This document shows, piece by piece, positions 34,698-44,532 of a stretch of 57,474 nucleotides of DNA. The DNA is from Candidatus Treponema caballi. GTDB lineage: Bacteria > Spirochaetota > Spirochaetia > Treponematales > Treponemataceae. How positions within the stretch are numbered: position 1 is the stretch's first letter; every line of letters starts with the position of its first letter. The notes under the pieces are model-generated. The model worked only from the letters and a program-made list of their open reading frames with translations. It had not been told where the DNA came from and made no database searches. The DNA lies in the NCBI GenBank assembly GCA_018066285.1, contig JAGHRS010000016.1, positions 1 to 57,474 of the forward strand, written 5' to 3'. The position numbers were made by a program, and so were the translations under genes.

Positions 34698-36212
34698 TTC
34701 AAAGAAGCGGAACGCGTTTCCAAAGGAGATGTCGTTTACTATGCGGATAAGCGCATCCCAGTCTGCAGGATACTCGCCGTTTTCGACCCAGCCGCCAATC
34801 AGGTTGCACAGAATGCGGCGGAAGTATTCATGGCGCGGATAGGAGAGAAAGCTCCGTGAGTCAGTGAGCATGCCGGTGAATGCGCTCAGCATGCCCAGGT
34901 TTCCGAGCGCCTTGAGCTGCTGTTCCATGCCGTCGCGATGGTCGCAGAACCACCATGCCGCACCCAGCTGGATCTTGCCCGGTATCTCTTCCGTATCGCC
35001 AAGACACGCGCCCTGGAATGCTCCCATAAGCGTGCCGATTGCCTGATAGTCTTTCGGGTTCAGCGAATAAAGGATGGTGCGCGGCATGCCTTCACACTGC
35101 GCTTCCATGCGGCCGAGGAGCGTTGAAAGCGGCGCTGCTATGTTCTGGTCATCGCAGGCGTCAAAGCCGGTGTCAGGACCGAGCGCTTTCAGCATGACGG
35201 GGTTGTTGCTCCGTGTCGCGCCGAAATGCAGCTGCATGACGATGCCGTGCTTCTTATACAGGGCGGCAAGGGCAGAAAGCACATATGCCTTGAACGCGTT
35301 CTCTGCAGCTGCCTTCTCAGCCGGCCCCCATGCCTTATCAGCAGAAGGTGCCTTGTCTGCGCACGAGGCTTCTGAAAGCGCACTTGACTCCTTCGCGCGC
35401 TCGAAAGCCTGGAACGCCAGCTGTCTTTCAGCAGCGAGGGCGGCGTCATCACCAAACGGAGCAGCGAACGGCGGGCAGGGGAGCGCGTGGTCGCTGGCGC
35501 GGCAGCCGTGTTCCTTGAAGAAAACGAGACGCTTTTCAAGAACGGCAATCAGCTCATCCGGGTTGGTAATGGCTGTGCCGGCTGCTTCTGAAAGCTGTTT
35601 GATATAAGAAGGGAAAGTGGCCTGCTCAATGTAGAGCGCCTTGTCCGGCCTGAAAGACGGCACAACCTTTGTCTTGATTTTACCAATGGCGGCAGTCCCA
35701 TCCGCTATCTTCTTGTGCCATTCAAGTGTATCCGCGGGGTCATCAGTCGTTCCCACGGCGTACACGTTCATGCTTTCGAAAATGCCCTTGACTGAAAGTT
35801 CCGGGCGGGCGAGCATGGTATTCGCTTTCTCCCAGATGGCGCTCGCTGTCTTTTCAGAAAGCGGTTCATAAATGCCGAAATAGCGCTGCAGTTCAAGGTG
35901 CGTCCAGTGATAGAGCGGATTTCCCATCAGGCGCTCAACAGTGCGTGCCCAGGCAAGGAACTTTGCGTACGGATCTCCATCCCCTGTGATATACTTTTCA
36001 GGGATGCCTGCGGTCCTCATCTGCCTCCACTTGTAGTGGTCGCCTCCAAGCCAGATTTCGGTGATGTTTGAAAACTGCCTGTTATCCGCAATTTCCTTCG
36101 GATTCAGGTGACAATGATAATCCCAGATTGGCTGTTTTTCAGCTGCTGAGTGGTATAGTTTTTTAGCTGTTTTGCTTTCGAGCAAAAAATCTTTGTCCAT
36201 AAAGTGCTTCAT
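34695..36212 (-). CDS. uxaC: Glucuronate/galacturonate isomerase
   Basis: A 505-residue uronate isomerase, converting glucuronate to fructuronate and galacturonate to tagaturonate, the entry of hexuronate catabolism. N-terminal FMDKDFLLESKTAKKLYH and WDYHCHLNPKEIADNR match E. coli UxaC (FMTEDFLLDTEFARRLYH) and carry the metal-binding HxH. The start at 36212 is kept because the E. coli protein has the same length there. It is about 35 residues longer than E. coli UxaC; an insertion near residues 270-305 (SEASCADKAPSADKAWG) comes from the dispersed coding repeat. Its promoter has the same palindrome as kdgK. Confidence 0.95.
   Translation of the reverse strand: MKHFMDKDFLLESKTAKKLYHSAAEKQPIWDYHCHLNPKEIADNRQFSNITEIWLGGDHYKWRQMRTAGIPEKYITGDGDPYAKFLAWARTVERLMGNPLYHWTHLELQRYFGIYEPLSEKTASAIWEKANTMLARPELSVKGIFESMNVYAVGTTDDPADTLEWHKKIADGTAAIGKIKTKVVPSFRPDKALYIEQATFPSYIKQLSEAAGTAITNPDELIAVLEKRLVFFKEHGCRASDHALPCPPFAAPFGDDAALAAERQLAFQAFERAKESSALSEASCADKAPSADKAWGPAEKAAAENAFKAYVLSALAALYKKHGIVMQLHFGATRSNNPVMLKALGPDTGFDACDDQNIAAPLSTLLGRMEAQCEGMPRTILYSLNPKDYQAIGTLMGAFQGACLGDTEEIPGKIQLGAAWWFCDHRDGMEQQLKALGNLGMLSAFTGMLTDSRSFLSYPRHEYFRRILCNLIGGWVENGEYPADWDALIRIVNDISFGNAFRFFE
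35330..35379 (+). repeat. In-frame coding repeat, copy C (in uxaC)
   Basis: A 50-bp copy, opposite to the gene direction, read by uxaC as LSEASCADKAPSADKAW. See copies A, B and D. It accounts for about half of the extra length of this UxaC. Confidence 0.65.
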
Positions 36213-36218
36213 ACATAC

Positions 36219-36228
36219 TAGTATACTA
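36219..36228. promoter_or_regulatory. Operator palindrome in uxaC promoter
   Basis: TAGTATACTA, identical to the core of the 18-bp kdgK palindrome. Here it contains the -10 box. Confidence 0.65.
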
Positions 36229-36248
36229 CAATATTAATCAGTTGTCGA
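36220..36248 (-). promoter_or_regulatory. Promoter of uxaC, near-leaderless
   Basis: Minus strand TCGACA, 17 nt, TATACT, then seven nucleotides to the ATG at 36212. A transcript would begin at or one base before the start codon. Confidence 0.5.
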
Positions 36249-36298
36249 ATAAAATCTTATTGAAAACAGCGTAATTTCTTGTAAAATCGTACAATCCC

Positions 36299-36327
36299 TT
36301 GACTTTATGATTGCAAATTACTATATT
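36299..36327 (+). promoter_or_regulatory. Promoter of gap
   Basis: TTGACT, 17 nt, TATATT. It gives a leader of about 26 nt with AGGAG before the ATG at 36360, the standard arrangement in contrast to the leaderless genes. Confidence 0.75.
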
Positions 36328-36344
36328 TAAATAAACTTTTATAG

Positions 36345-37388
<1,044 letters not shown>

Positions 37389-37389
37389 T

Positions 37390-37414
37390 GACAGTTTTGC
37401 TTTGCAAAACTGTC
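37390..37414. repeat. Second hairpin after gap
   Basis: GACAGTTTTGC, TTT loop, GCAAAACTGTC: perfect 11-bp arms, one base after the 36-bp palindrome. Confidence 0.8.
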
Positions 37415-37426
37415 GGGCTTAGAAGG

Positions 37427-37458
37427 CCGCTGGTTCTGATGAACTGGCGGTTTTTTTT
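37427..37458 (+). terminator. Rho-independent terminator of gap
   Basis: Stem CCGCTGGTTC/GAACTGGCGG with a TGAT loop (two G-U type pairs), followed by eight T. Confidence 0.85.
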
Positions 37459-37463
37459 ATGCC

Positions 37464-37491
37464 TTGATAAATTTTCTGAAAGTGATATAAT
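37464..37491 (+). promoter_or_regulatory. Promoter of AAA ATPase gene
   Basis: TTGATA, 16 nt, TATAAT. It lies directly after the gap terminator and gives a leader of about 26 nt with a GGAG site. Confidence 0.65.
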
Positions 37492-37523
37492 TAACTCAAG
37501 AGTAAATAACTATGGAGTTAATT

Positions 37524-38942
37524 ATGCAGAGTGGCGATTTTTTTATTGGCAGAACGAAAGAGCTGACTTTTCTTGAAGAACTATATACTTCATCACGGTT
37601 CGAAATGCTTATCCTGCATGGAAGGCGTCGTGTTGGAAAATCGTATCTGCTCAGTCATTTCGCAAAACTGCATAAAGAAAACACCGTATATTTCACTGCG
37701 GATAAATCTTCTGAAGCAAACAATGTCCGTTCCTTTTGCGAGAGTCTTGATGCGGTTCTGAAAGCGGGGGACTTTCTTTCATCATTTACCACTTGGAATG
37801 ATGTGTATTCATTTTTTAAAACTGCAAATATTACAAACAGGCTCGTTATCATTATGGATGAGTTTACCTATTTGTATAACTCAAATCCTGCCTTTGATTC
37901 AGGTTTGCAGAATGCAATAGATGCGATCTTTAAGAATAAAAATATTTTCCTTATCCTTTGCGGTTCAGAAGTTTCTGTTATTGAAGATATCATCGATAAC
38001 GCTGCAAAACCCCTGTATGGAAGAAAAACCGCCAAATTAAAATTGCTTCCGTTCTCCTATAAAGAAGCACGTGCGTTTTTTCCAGCCTATTCTGATGAAG
38101 ATGCATTGATTGCCTATTCAATTCTTGGCGGCATACCGCTATATCTTTCTCTTTTTGATGACAGCCTTACCATCAAAGAAAATGTGGTGAAACATTGTCT
38201 TTCAACTACGGGGTATCTCTTTAATGAAATAGAAACGCTGCTTAGAATGGAACTGAAGGAAACTTATTATTATAAAGATATTATGCTTGCCATAAATGCC
38301 GGCGCGTCAACTTTTACTAAAATCAAGGATAAAGTCGACGGGGATGCAGCCAAAACGGCAAAATATCTTTCTGTACTTATTCATCTTGGTTTCGTCAAAA
38401 AAGAAGTTCCTTGCGGCGAAAAGGAAAAGTCACGGAACACTCTGTATTCAATATGTGATAACTACTTTGCCTTTTATTTTGCATTCATTTTCAAGCATCA
38501 GAACATGCTTAACGGACTTGTTGCACCTGATGTATATTACGACCGTGAATTTACAAAAGAAAAACTGAATACGTACATAGGGCACAGATTTGAGTCAGTT
38601 TGTGAAGCGTATCTGAAAGAACAGTTCTATCACGGGAAAATGCCTTTCTTTGCTGAAAACCTTGGTCGCTGGTGGGGCAATAACCCTGTCCTGAAACGAC
38701 AGGAAGAAATAGATTTAGTTGCACTTGATGATGACAATGCGCTTTTCTGTGAATGTAAGTATACAGAAGAACCATTTGATGAAAAACAACTTCAAGATTT
38801 GAAATCCTCTGCTGCGTGTATCCCGCGTAAAAACAACCATTTCATGATTTTTTCAAAAAACGGTATTACCAGCGGTGTCCAAAAAGAGCTTCAGGAATTA
38901 TCGAACTATTTTGTCGTTGATTTACAGAAATTGTTTGAGTAA
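37524..38942 (+). CDS. AAA ATPase with C-terminal PD-(D/E)XK-like nuclease domain (DUF234 type)
   Basis: A 472-residue P-loop protein of the archaeal-type ATPase/DUF234 group. Walker A is GRRRVGKS near residue 35, Walker B VIIMDEFTYL near 113, then a winged-helix region. The C-terminal domain has EEIDLV...ALFCECKYTE, the D...ExK arrangement of PD-(D/E)XK nucleases. ATG 37524 is chosen because GGAG lies six bases upstream; ATG 37512 is in frame but unsupported. AT-rich. Role unknown; mobile or defence-associated functions are suspected for the group. Its 3' end overlaps the convergent ATPase gene by 37 bp. Confidence 0.8.
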   Translation: MQSGDFFIGRTKELTFLEELYTSSRFEMLILHGRRRVGKSYLLSHFAKLHKENTVYFTADKSSEANNVRSFCESLDAVLKAGDFLSSFTTWNDVYSFFKTANITNRLVIIMDEFTYLYNSNPAFDSGLQNAIDAIFKNKNIFLILCGSEVSVIEDIIDNAAKPLYGRKTAKLKLLPFSYKEARAFFPAYSDEDALIAYSILGGIPLYLSLFDDSLTIKENVVKHCLSTTGYLFNEIETLLRMELKETYYYKDIMLAINAGASTFTKIKDKVDGDAAKTAKYLSVLIHLGFVKKEVPCGEKEKSRNTLYSICDNYFAFYFAFIFKHQNMLNGLVAPDVYYDREFTKEKLNTYIGHRFESVCEAYLKEQFYHGKMPFFAENLGRWWGNNPVLKRQEEIDLVALDDDNALFCECKYTEEPFDEKQLQDLKSSAACIPRKNNHFMIFSKNGITSGVQKELQELSNYFVVDLQKLFE

Positions 38943-40195
38943 CAAAGCAGCCACTTCCAGATGGGAATTACTTCTATCGTGATATCATCCTGAGTAAGGA
39001 CTTTTTCCTCTTCCCAGGTGATGATGATGAACCGCGTTGCTTCTTTTACGGAATGAGCCGCCTGAACAAGCAATTTTGTCTCCCGGTCATCTGAAGTGTC
39101 TGAAAGAGAATAGGCGACTTGAATAACTTCGCCGGTATCTTCAACAAAAAAGTCTGCATCAAGGTGCTGACTTTTAAGATAATACACGCGGTCACGATAC
39201 GCATTCCAAAGCGTTATTGCGACAAGATTTTCAAGAAGACGTGGTTCCGCTCTGTCAAGGAACAGGTTCAGAAGTCCGTTGTCGTTAAAGTAATATTTAG
39301 GCGTCGTTTCCTTATCCACAAACTTTGAAAACCAGCTACGTATGGCAAAAATAAGAAAAGACTGCCTTGCATATCTGATGTAATCAATGACAGCATCCTT
39401 GCTGATGTTAACACCAATTGTATTAAGCGTGTTGTACAGTTTTGAATAGGAAACTTCATCCTTTACCGATTCTGCAATCTTCTTCATTAGAAGTCGTAAT
39501 CCGTTTGTGTTACGGATATTATTTCTGGATGCGATATCACCAAGAAGCACTTTCTGATAGATGCTTGAAACATATTCCCGCTTGTCGCGATATGCTATGT
39601 TTTCAGGAAAACCGCCAAAATAAAAGTAACTTTCAAGTTCTTTCCTGATTTTACCGCTGCCTTTAGTACTTAAAATAGCTTCTTCAGAGCTGTCAGTGTT
39701 TTTTGCCTTAAGATATTCTCTGAAATTGTACGGGGTGACATATTTTGTCAGATATCTGCCGCCAAGCCGGTTTTCAATTTCTGCAGAGAGCATTTTTGCA
39801 TTGCTGCCAGTAATGAACGTATGTTCCTTAGAATCAGCCATGCGGCGCGCAAATTTTTCCCATCCATAAACATTCTGGACCTCATCAAGAAAGAACCAGC
39901 CTGTCTTATTGCTCAACTCTGCCTGAACAGCCAGAATGTCATCAAAATCAGAAAGGGAGAACTCAGCAAGCCGTTCATCCTCAAAATTGATGTAGATGAT
40001 CTGATTCCAGTCTGTTCCTGATGCAACAAGATCCTGAACGAGCTTGTAGAGCAGGGTAGACTTTCCCGCACGGCGTAAACCGATGACAACGTAGTTGGCA
40101 TTCATGTCAAAATCGTATTCGCGCTCAACAATCGTAAAATTCCTGATAATTTCATGCTGGTCAAAAATGACCTTCTTTAAAAGTTCATGATTCAT
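38906..40195 (-). CDS. AAA_14/DUF4143-type ATPase
   Basis: A 429-residue P-loop protein. Walker A GLRRAGKSTLLYKL (about residue 38), Walker B GWFFLDEVQNV, sensor TGSNAKML, then a helical and a DUF4143 region whose end has a degenerate nuclease-like DADFFVED...IQVAYSL. Function unknown; members are common in accessory regions. It is tail-to-tail with the other ATPase gene, with which it shares 37 bp. No Shine-Dalgarno site; a TATATT lies three bases before the ATG. Two copies of an inverted repeat stand just upstream. Confidence 0.8.
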   Translation of the reverse strand: MNHELLKKVIFDQHEIIRNFTIVEREYDFDMNANYVVIGLRRAGKSTLLYKLVQDLVASGTDWNQIIYINFEDERLAEFSLSDFDDILAVQAELSNKTGWFFLDEVQNVYGWEKFARRMADSKEHTFITGSNAKMLSAEIENRLGGRYLTKYVTPYNFREYLKAKNTDSSEEAILSTKGSGKIRKELESYFYFGGFPENIAYRDKREYVSSIYQKVLLGDIASRNNIRNTNGLRLLMKKIAESVKDEVSYSKLYNTLNTIGVNISKDAVIDYIRYARQSFLIFAIRSWFSKFVDKETTPKYYFNDNGLLNLFLDRAEPRLLENLVAITLWNAYRDRVYYLKSQHLDADFFVEDTGEVIQVAYSLSDTSDDRETKLLVQAAHSVKEATRFIIITWEEEKVLTQDDITIEVIPIWKWLLCYSNNFCKSTTK

Positions 40196-40206
40196 AGTAA
40201 TATAAG

Positions 40207-40226
40207 TTGTCGAATATACACGACAA
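40207..40226. promoter_or_regulatory. Inverted repeat operator, copy 1
   Basis: TTGTCG, 8 nt, CGACAA. It lies 12 bp upstream of the ATPase start and overlaps its likely promoter. Confidence 0.55.
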
Positions 40227-40239
40227 AAGTAGTAGTGTA

Positions 40240-40259
40240 TTGTCGAGTATAATCGACAA
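40240..40259. promoter_or_regulatory. Inverted repeat operator, copy 2
   Basis: TTGTCG, 8 nt, CGACAA again, with one more pair (ATTGTCGA/TCGACAAT with a 6-nt centre). Centre-to-centre distance to copy 1 is 33 bp, about three helical turns, suiting cooperative binding. Confidence 0.6.
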
Positions 40260-40283
40260 TGAGGAAGAAGTCAATGAGGACAA

Positions 40284-40313
40284 AAAAAGCTGCCCGCGGC
40301 GGGGCAGCTTTTT
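40284..40313 (-). terminator. Terminator of the lipoprotein operon
   Basis: AAAAAGCTGCCC, 6-nt loop, GGGCAGCTTTTT: perfect 12-bp arms, with seven T on the minus strand. It lies 15 bp after the stop of the last beta-helix lipoprotein. It could also work in the other direction. Confidence 0.85.
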
Positions 40314-40328
40314 AAATTTGTCAGAGTA

Positions 40329-43300
40329 TTATCTTTTCCTGCAGTATCCATCACTATCAAAACAGTAATCAGGATCTGTGCATTCGAAAGTAGCTGCTTG
40401 AGAAACATAAGTGCCTTCAAATATCTGTTTACCTTCTATAGCCGGGAATGATTCAGTATATATTTTAACAGTACTGCCTGATTTTACAACGGACTCGGCT
40501 TCAAGACTGATTTTATATTGATAATTCCTTAATATTTCGATAGTGTCATTCTCTCCAAAAGAGTTGGCTCCTTTAAGAGTCAATTTACCAAATGCAGCAA
40601 TAGTAATAGCGCGTGGGGAATTATTAGTGAAGTTACAATTTTCAAATATGTGTTCTGAATCAGCATTAACATAAATAACTCCTTCATCCGATTTTCCATC
40701 CTTAAATGTACAACCCTTGTAAGTAACGGTTAGACCAGAATAGGAAGAAACGAATAATCCTGATGAATCATCCGTTCGCTCAAAGGTAATATTGTTGAAA
40801 TTAAAATTAGTCATTCCGTTGTTGCCGATATAGAAGGTCTTGGCGCCACCTGCAAATGTAATAGTAGCAGAATGATTATCTGCGGGTTGTATGGTTACTG
40901 TTGGTATTGTGGAAAGTGTATATCCTTGAGATGCAAGTGTACCATTTTCTGGAATAGTGATAATTAACTTTTGTGTATTACCTTTGTAGTTTGAATAAAG
41001 AGAAGACAATGGATCTGCTTCCGAAGCATAATCCGTAATGGAAACTACAGGTTCGGTTGATTTTACTTGAAGTGTACCATTACTGTCAATTTCATAGAGC
41101 GTGTTGTCCAGAACAATCAGGTTGTGGCTTAGAGCGTAAGACATGTAATCTCCGTCAAGAATCTGTGTACCTACAGTGTAGCTTGGAGGGGTAATCTTTA
41201 TCGTTCCGTCACCTACATCTAATGCTTCTGTTATTGTCAGCATTTTGCCGGATTCAAGCTTTATGCCGCCGCCAAATATATTGCCTGCTTTTAGAGTCAC
41301 TGATGAACCAGTGTGGTAAATATCGTTTGAAACACTTGATGCTGTGTTTCCGCTGAATGTACAGTCAGACAATGTCAGAGTACCGTTACTGCCATTGTAG
41401 ATTGCACCACCGGTTTTTTCTGATGAACAGTTGTTAAACGAACAGTTATTCAATGAAAGATTTGCATCATTAAAGATAGCACCCCCTTCACCAGTTGAAG
41501 CCTTGCTGTTTGTTGTGAATGAACAGCTTGTACAAGTTACAGAAGAACTACCAGTACTGTATATAAAACTGCCACCCCCATTAAGGGTGTCACTTCTTGT
41601 GAACTCAATACCTGTTAATGAAATCTCACTACTATCAGAAATCAGCATGTGTGTGGAAGAACCGGAGAACGTAAGCGTGTATGTACCATCATCTGTAACC
41701 TTAATATCAGCATTTTTACCATAAACCGACCAATCTCCGTTAGAAACTACTTCTGATCCGTCTTTTGCCACCCAGATAGTCTTTGCCGTATCGCACAGAC
41801 CAAGTGCGTACTGAAGTGTAGCAAACGGCTTAGATGCTGAATAACCGTAGCCTGAGAGTTCGTCGCTTCCGTTACTGCCGACATACAGCGTTGTCGCTTC
41901 ACTGTACTGCTGCAGTTTACCGTCGCTGTCAATGAAGTAATCTTCCCCAGATGGCATGGTACATGGGAACCAGCTTTGTGTGCTTTCTGTAAGACCGGCT
42001 ATGACAAGAGGATTGTCCATACCTGCGTCGCTGACAGTTGCGAAAACAAAATCAGCGTACGTTGTTTTTCCTTCTGAAAGTGATATGGATTCATCAAGTA
42101 CAATGTAAGAAGATAAAGCCTTTGAATAGTCGCCTACATAATGATAATAACCCATTTGGATAATAATAGGACCACTGAATGTGTTTTGATTCTTTAATGT
42201 AATTATTCCGTCATTAAGATAAATATCATTTGCGTCTCCGGATTGAGCAGTTGTATTCCAATTATTATTATTGTTTGTAAAGGTACAACCGTCAAGTATC
42301 AGTTCGCCTTGTTGACAGTAAAAAGCTCCTGCTGAGTAATAGCCTTCTTCGTAGATACATTTTCCATTTTCGAAATTACAATTAGTGAAAGTAGCTTTCG
42401 ATGTATCTCTCAAAAGCTGAAAGTAACCAGCATATGTTGCTACATAAGAAGAGCTGGTGAAAATGATGTTTTGTGCAGTGAGTGTAGCGTTATCCCACAA
42501 TTCGAATGGAACGTAACTAGTACAGGTGTCATTTACCTTTATAGTTGCTGTTCCACTACCGGAAACGGTAATAGTAACATCTGCTTCTGAAATAGAAATA
42601 TTACCTGATGTTATTTCATATGTTGAGCCTGCTTCCAACGTTATAGTGGAAGTAGTGGAAATATTATCAAATGCTTCGTTTAGCGTGTTATATTGTGTTG
42701 TTTCTCCGTTTTTTGTCAAACTGACAGTTCCATTTTTTTTGATTTCGCCGCTATCATTAATGATGTAGGTTGTACTTCCGTCTGCAGGAACTGAGAAGTA
42801 AGTGGCAGCCTTTGATTCACTTCCACTGGCGAAGAAGCATGAACCTGATGGATCACCGTCGTAATAGAGCGGAATCTTTGAGATGCCGGAACCGGTAACA
42901 GAGAGACCTTCTACCAATGTTACACTTGATGCAGCATACGGGTCATTTTCCTTATGGAATTCAAACCGCTCTGAGTCTTTGAAATTGAGAGTTCCTGCAA
43001 GAGTGAGATTTCCGTAGAAACTGAGGAATTCATACTTATCTTCGTCGGAGATATTGTTCTCAATTGTTGTTGTACCCGAAATAGTCAGAGTTCCTGTGGA
43101 GAAAATGGCACCACCTGCGGTTTCAGCTTGATTGTTGGAAAAAGTACAGCCATTTAATGTACATTCTCCGAAATTGGCAATTGCACCACCATAGTCACAG
43201 GAATTGCCATTTTCGAATGAACAGTTGGTAAACGTACCTCCACTACCAGACTCAATGTATACAAAGCCACCATCACTTCCGCTCTGATAACCGGTTGTTC

Positions 43301-44519
43301 CCTTGAAAGTGATACCGGTTGCAGAAAGTTCTGATTCATCAAATAAACAGAAAACAATTGCCTGAGGATCTATGAATGTCAGCGTTGCATTTCCCTGTCT
43401 ATCCCCAGGAGTGTTTGTATATGCCTGAATATTCCATTTCTTGCCAAACAATTCTGTTGAACCTGTAATCTCTTCGCTGGAACCATCCTTGATGAAGATG
43501 TTTGTTTCTGACGAACTTGAAGCCTGTGCGTAAGCAAAAGCCTTTGAAATTGTCTTAAACGGGCTGTAACGGGTTCCCTTGTCTTCTCCTGAAGACGATG
43601 TAGTGTCAACATATATGGTGTTTCTTGCAAATTGTGTAAGACATGCATCATCAATGACGAAAGAAGTACCTGTGTTGTCATTTTTCAGGTGTTTGGCGTT
43701 TCCGTTTTTTACCCATGTGTAGGTATCAAATCCCTTGATTACATTAATAACTTCTTTACAACTGTAGACTAGAATCTGATCATCATTCACTGTCTGATAG
43801 AACTGGAACGTAAGCGCGTGTGCACCCGTTGGCAAAGAAAGTTCTGCATTATGGGTACTTGAACTTGCACCTTCTGCGTAGGTGAATGATTTGTTAAGAT
43901 ACTGATAATCATCACCTTCTCCACCATCAATCCAGATTGAAAAGCTACTGACAGATTTGCTTGTTGAGGTGATATCAAACGTAACAGTCTGCGTCTGGCC
44001 TTCAGGAAGATCTACCGGTCTGACTACAATCGGGTTTTCAAGCGTTAAGCTGGGATTTCCTTCTGTCAAAGTGACGGGTGCATATGAGCCTGAGAACAGA
44101 AGATCATCAGAATTGGTGTTATTTGTCTCTTTAAAAATCCACACAGTCAGCGTATAGCCGACACCAGGGACAAGGCCTGAAAGAGAAAAATCGTTACCAG
44201 AAAAATAATTGGTGGCTGTTGGTACATCTGGACCTTCGGCCTTAATGAAGAAAGTGAAATTGTCTGTGGTGAGAGGAGTGGAAGGAAAAGCTGTTCGAGC
44301 TCCGGAAGAAGGGGTAAGCATCTGAGCGGGAATTGCACCGTCAAAAGCGATGGTGCCGCTTATAGTGCCAGTTCCCTTTGTGGCGGTCTGTGCAAACTGC
44401 GAAGATACAATGGCATCTTCGCTTATGTCCTTCAGCAGAAGATTTCCGCAGGACGTAAGTCCTGCTAAAAGAAGTAAAACTGAAACGGTACATGCAATAA
44501 AACGTCTTATACTTTTCAT
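40329..44519 (-). CDS. Giant Pmp-like beta-helix lipoprotein 1
   Basis: A 1396-residue predicted surface lipoprotein. The start at 44519 gives a lipoprotein signal ending LAGLTSC (Cys 24), with an AAGGGG site upstream. An N-terminal domain of about 250 residues is shared with the next lipoprotein (GTISGTIAFDGAIP, ARTAFPS, TYTWVKNGN). The rest is right-handed beta-helix built of repeats with GGAI and FxxN motifs as in chlamydial polymorphic membrane proteins, for instance GGAIYNGSNGTLTLSDCTFS. Each helix section opens with a YVD...G....PFKT..KA segment. Adhesion or glycan binding is plausible but not shown. Last gene of its operon. Confidence 0.8.
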   Translation of the reverse strand: MKSIRRFIACTVSVLLLLAGLTSCGNLLLKDISEDAIVSSQFAQTATKGTGTISGTIAFDGAIPAQMLTPSSGARTAFPSTPLTTDNFTFFIKAEGPDVPTATNYFSGNDFSLSGLVPGVGYTLTVWIFKETNNTNSDDLLFSGSYAPVTLTEGNPSLTLENPIVVRPVDLPEGQTQTVTFDITSTSKSVSSFSIWIDGGEGDDYQYLNKSFTYAEGASSSTHNAELSLPTGAHALTFQFYQTVNDDQILVYSCKEVINVIKGFDTYTWVKNGNAKHLKNDNTGTSFVIDDACLTQFARNTIYVDTTSSSGEDKGTRYSPFKTISKAFAYAQASSSSETNIFIKDGSSEEITGSTELFGKKWNIQAYTNTPGDRQGNATLTFIDPQAIVFCLFDESELSATGITFKGTTGYQSGSDGGFVYIESGSGGTFTNCSFENGNSCDYGGAIANFGECTLNGCTFSNNQAETAGGAIFSTGTLTISGTTTIENNISDEDKYEFLSFYGNLTLAGTLNFKDSERFEFHKENDPYAASSVTLVEGLSVTGSGISKIPLYYDGDPSGSCFFASGSESKAATYFSVPADGSTTYIINDSGEIKKNGTVSLTKNGETTQYNTLNEAFDNISTTSTITLEAGSTYEITSGNISISEADVTITVSGSGTATIKVNDTCTSYVPFELWDNATLTAQNIIFTSSSYVATYAGYFQLLRDTSKATFTNCNFENGKCIYEEGYYSAGAFYCQQGELILDGCTFTNNNNNWNTTAQSGDANDIYLNDGIITLKNQNTFSGPIIIQMGYYHYVGDYSKALSSYIVLDESISLSEGKTTYADFVFATVSDAGMDNPLVIAGLTESTQSWFPCTMPSGEDYFIDSDGKLQQYSEATTLYVGSNGSDELSGYGYSASKPFATLQYALGLCDTAKTIWVAKDGSEVVSNGDWSVYGKNADIKVTDDGTYTLTFSGSSTHMLISDSSEISLTGIEFTRSDTLNGGGSFIYSTGSSSVTCTSCSFTTNSKASTGEGGAIFNDANLSLNNCSFNNCSSEKTGGAIYNGSNGTLTLSDCTFSGNTASSVSNDIYHTGSSVTLKAGNIFGGGIKLESGKMLTITEALDVGDGTIKITPPSYTVGTQILDGDYMSYALSHNLIVLDNTLYEIDSNGTLQVKSTEPVVSITDYASEADPLSSLYSNYKGNTQKLIITIPENGTLASQGYTLSTIPTVTIQPADNHSATITFAGGAKTFYIGNNGMTNFNFNNITFERTDDSSGLFVSSYSGLTVTYKGCTFKDGKSDEGVIYVNADSEHIFENCNFTNNSPRAITIAAFGKLTLKGANSFGENDTIEILRNYQYKISLEAESVVKSGSTVKIYTESFPAIEGKQIFEGTYVSQAATFECTDPDYCFDSDGYCRKR

Positions 44520-44532
44520 TTTTTTCTTCCCC

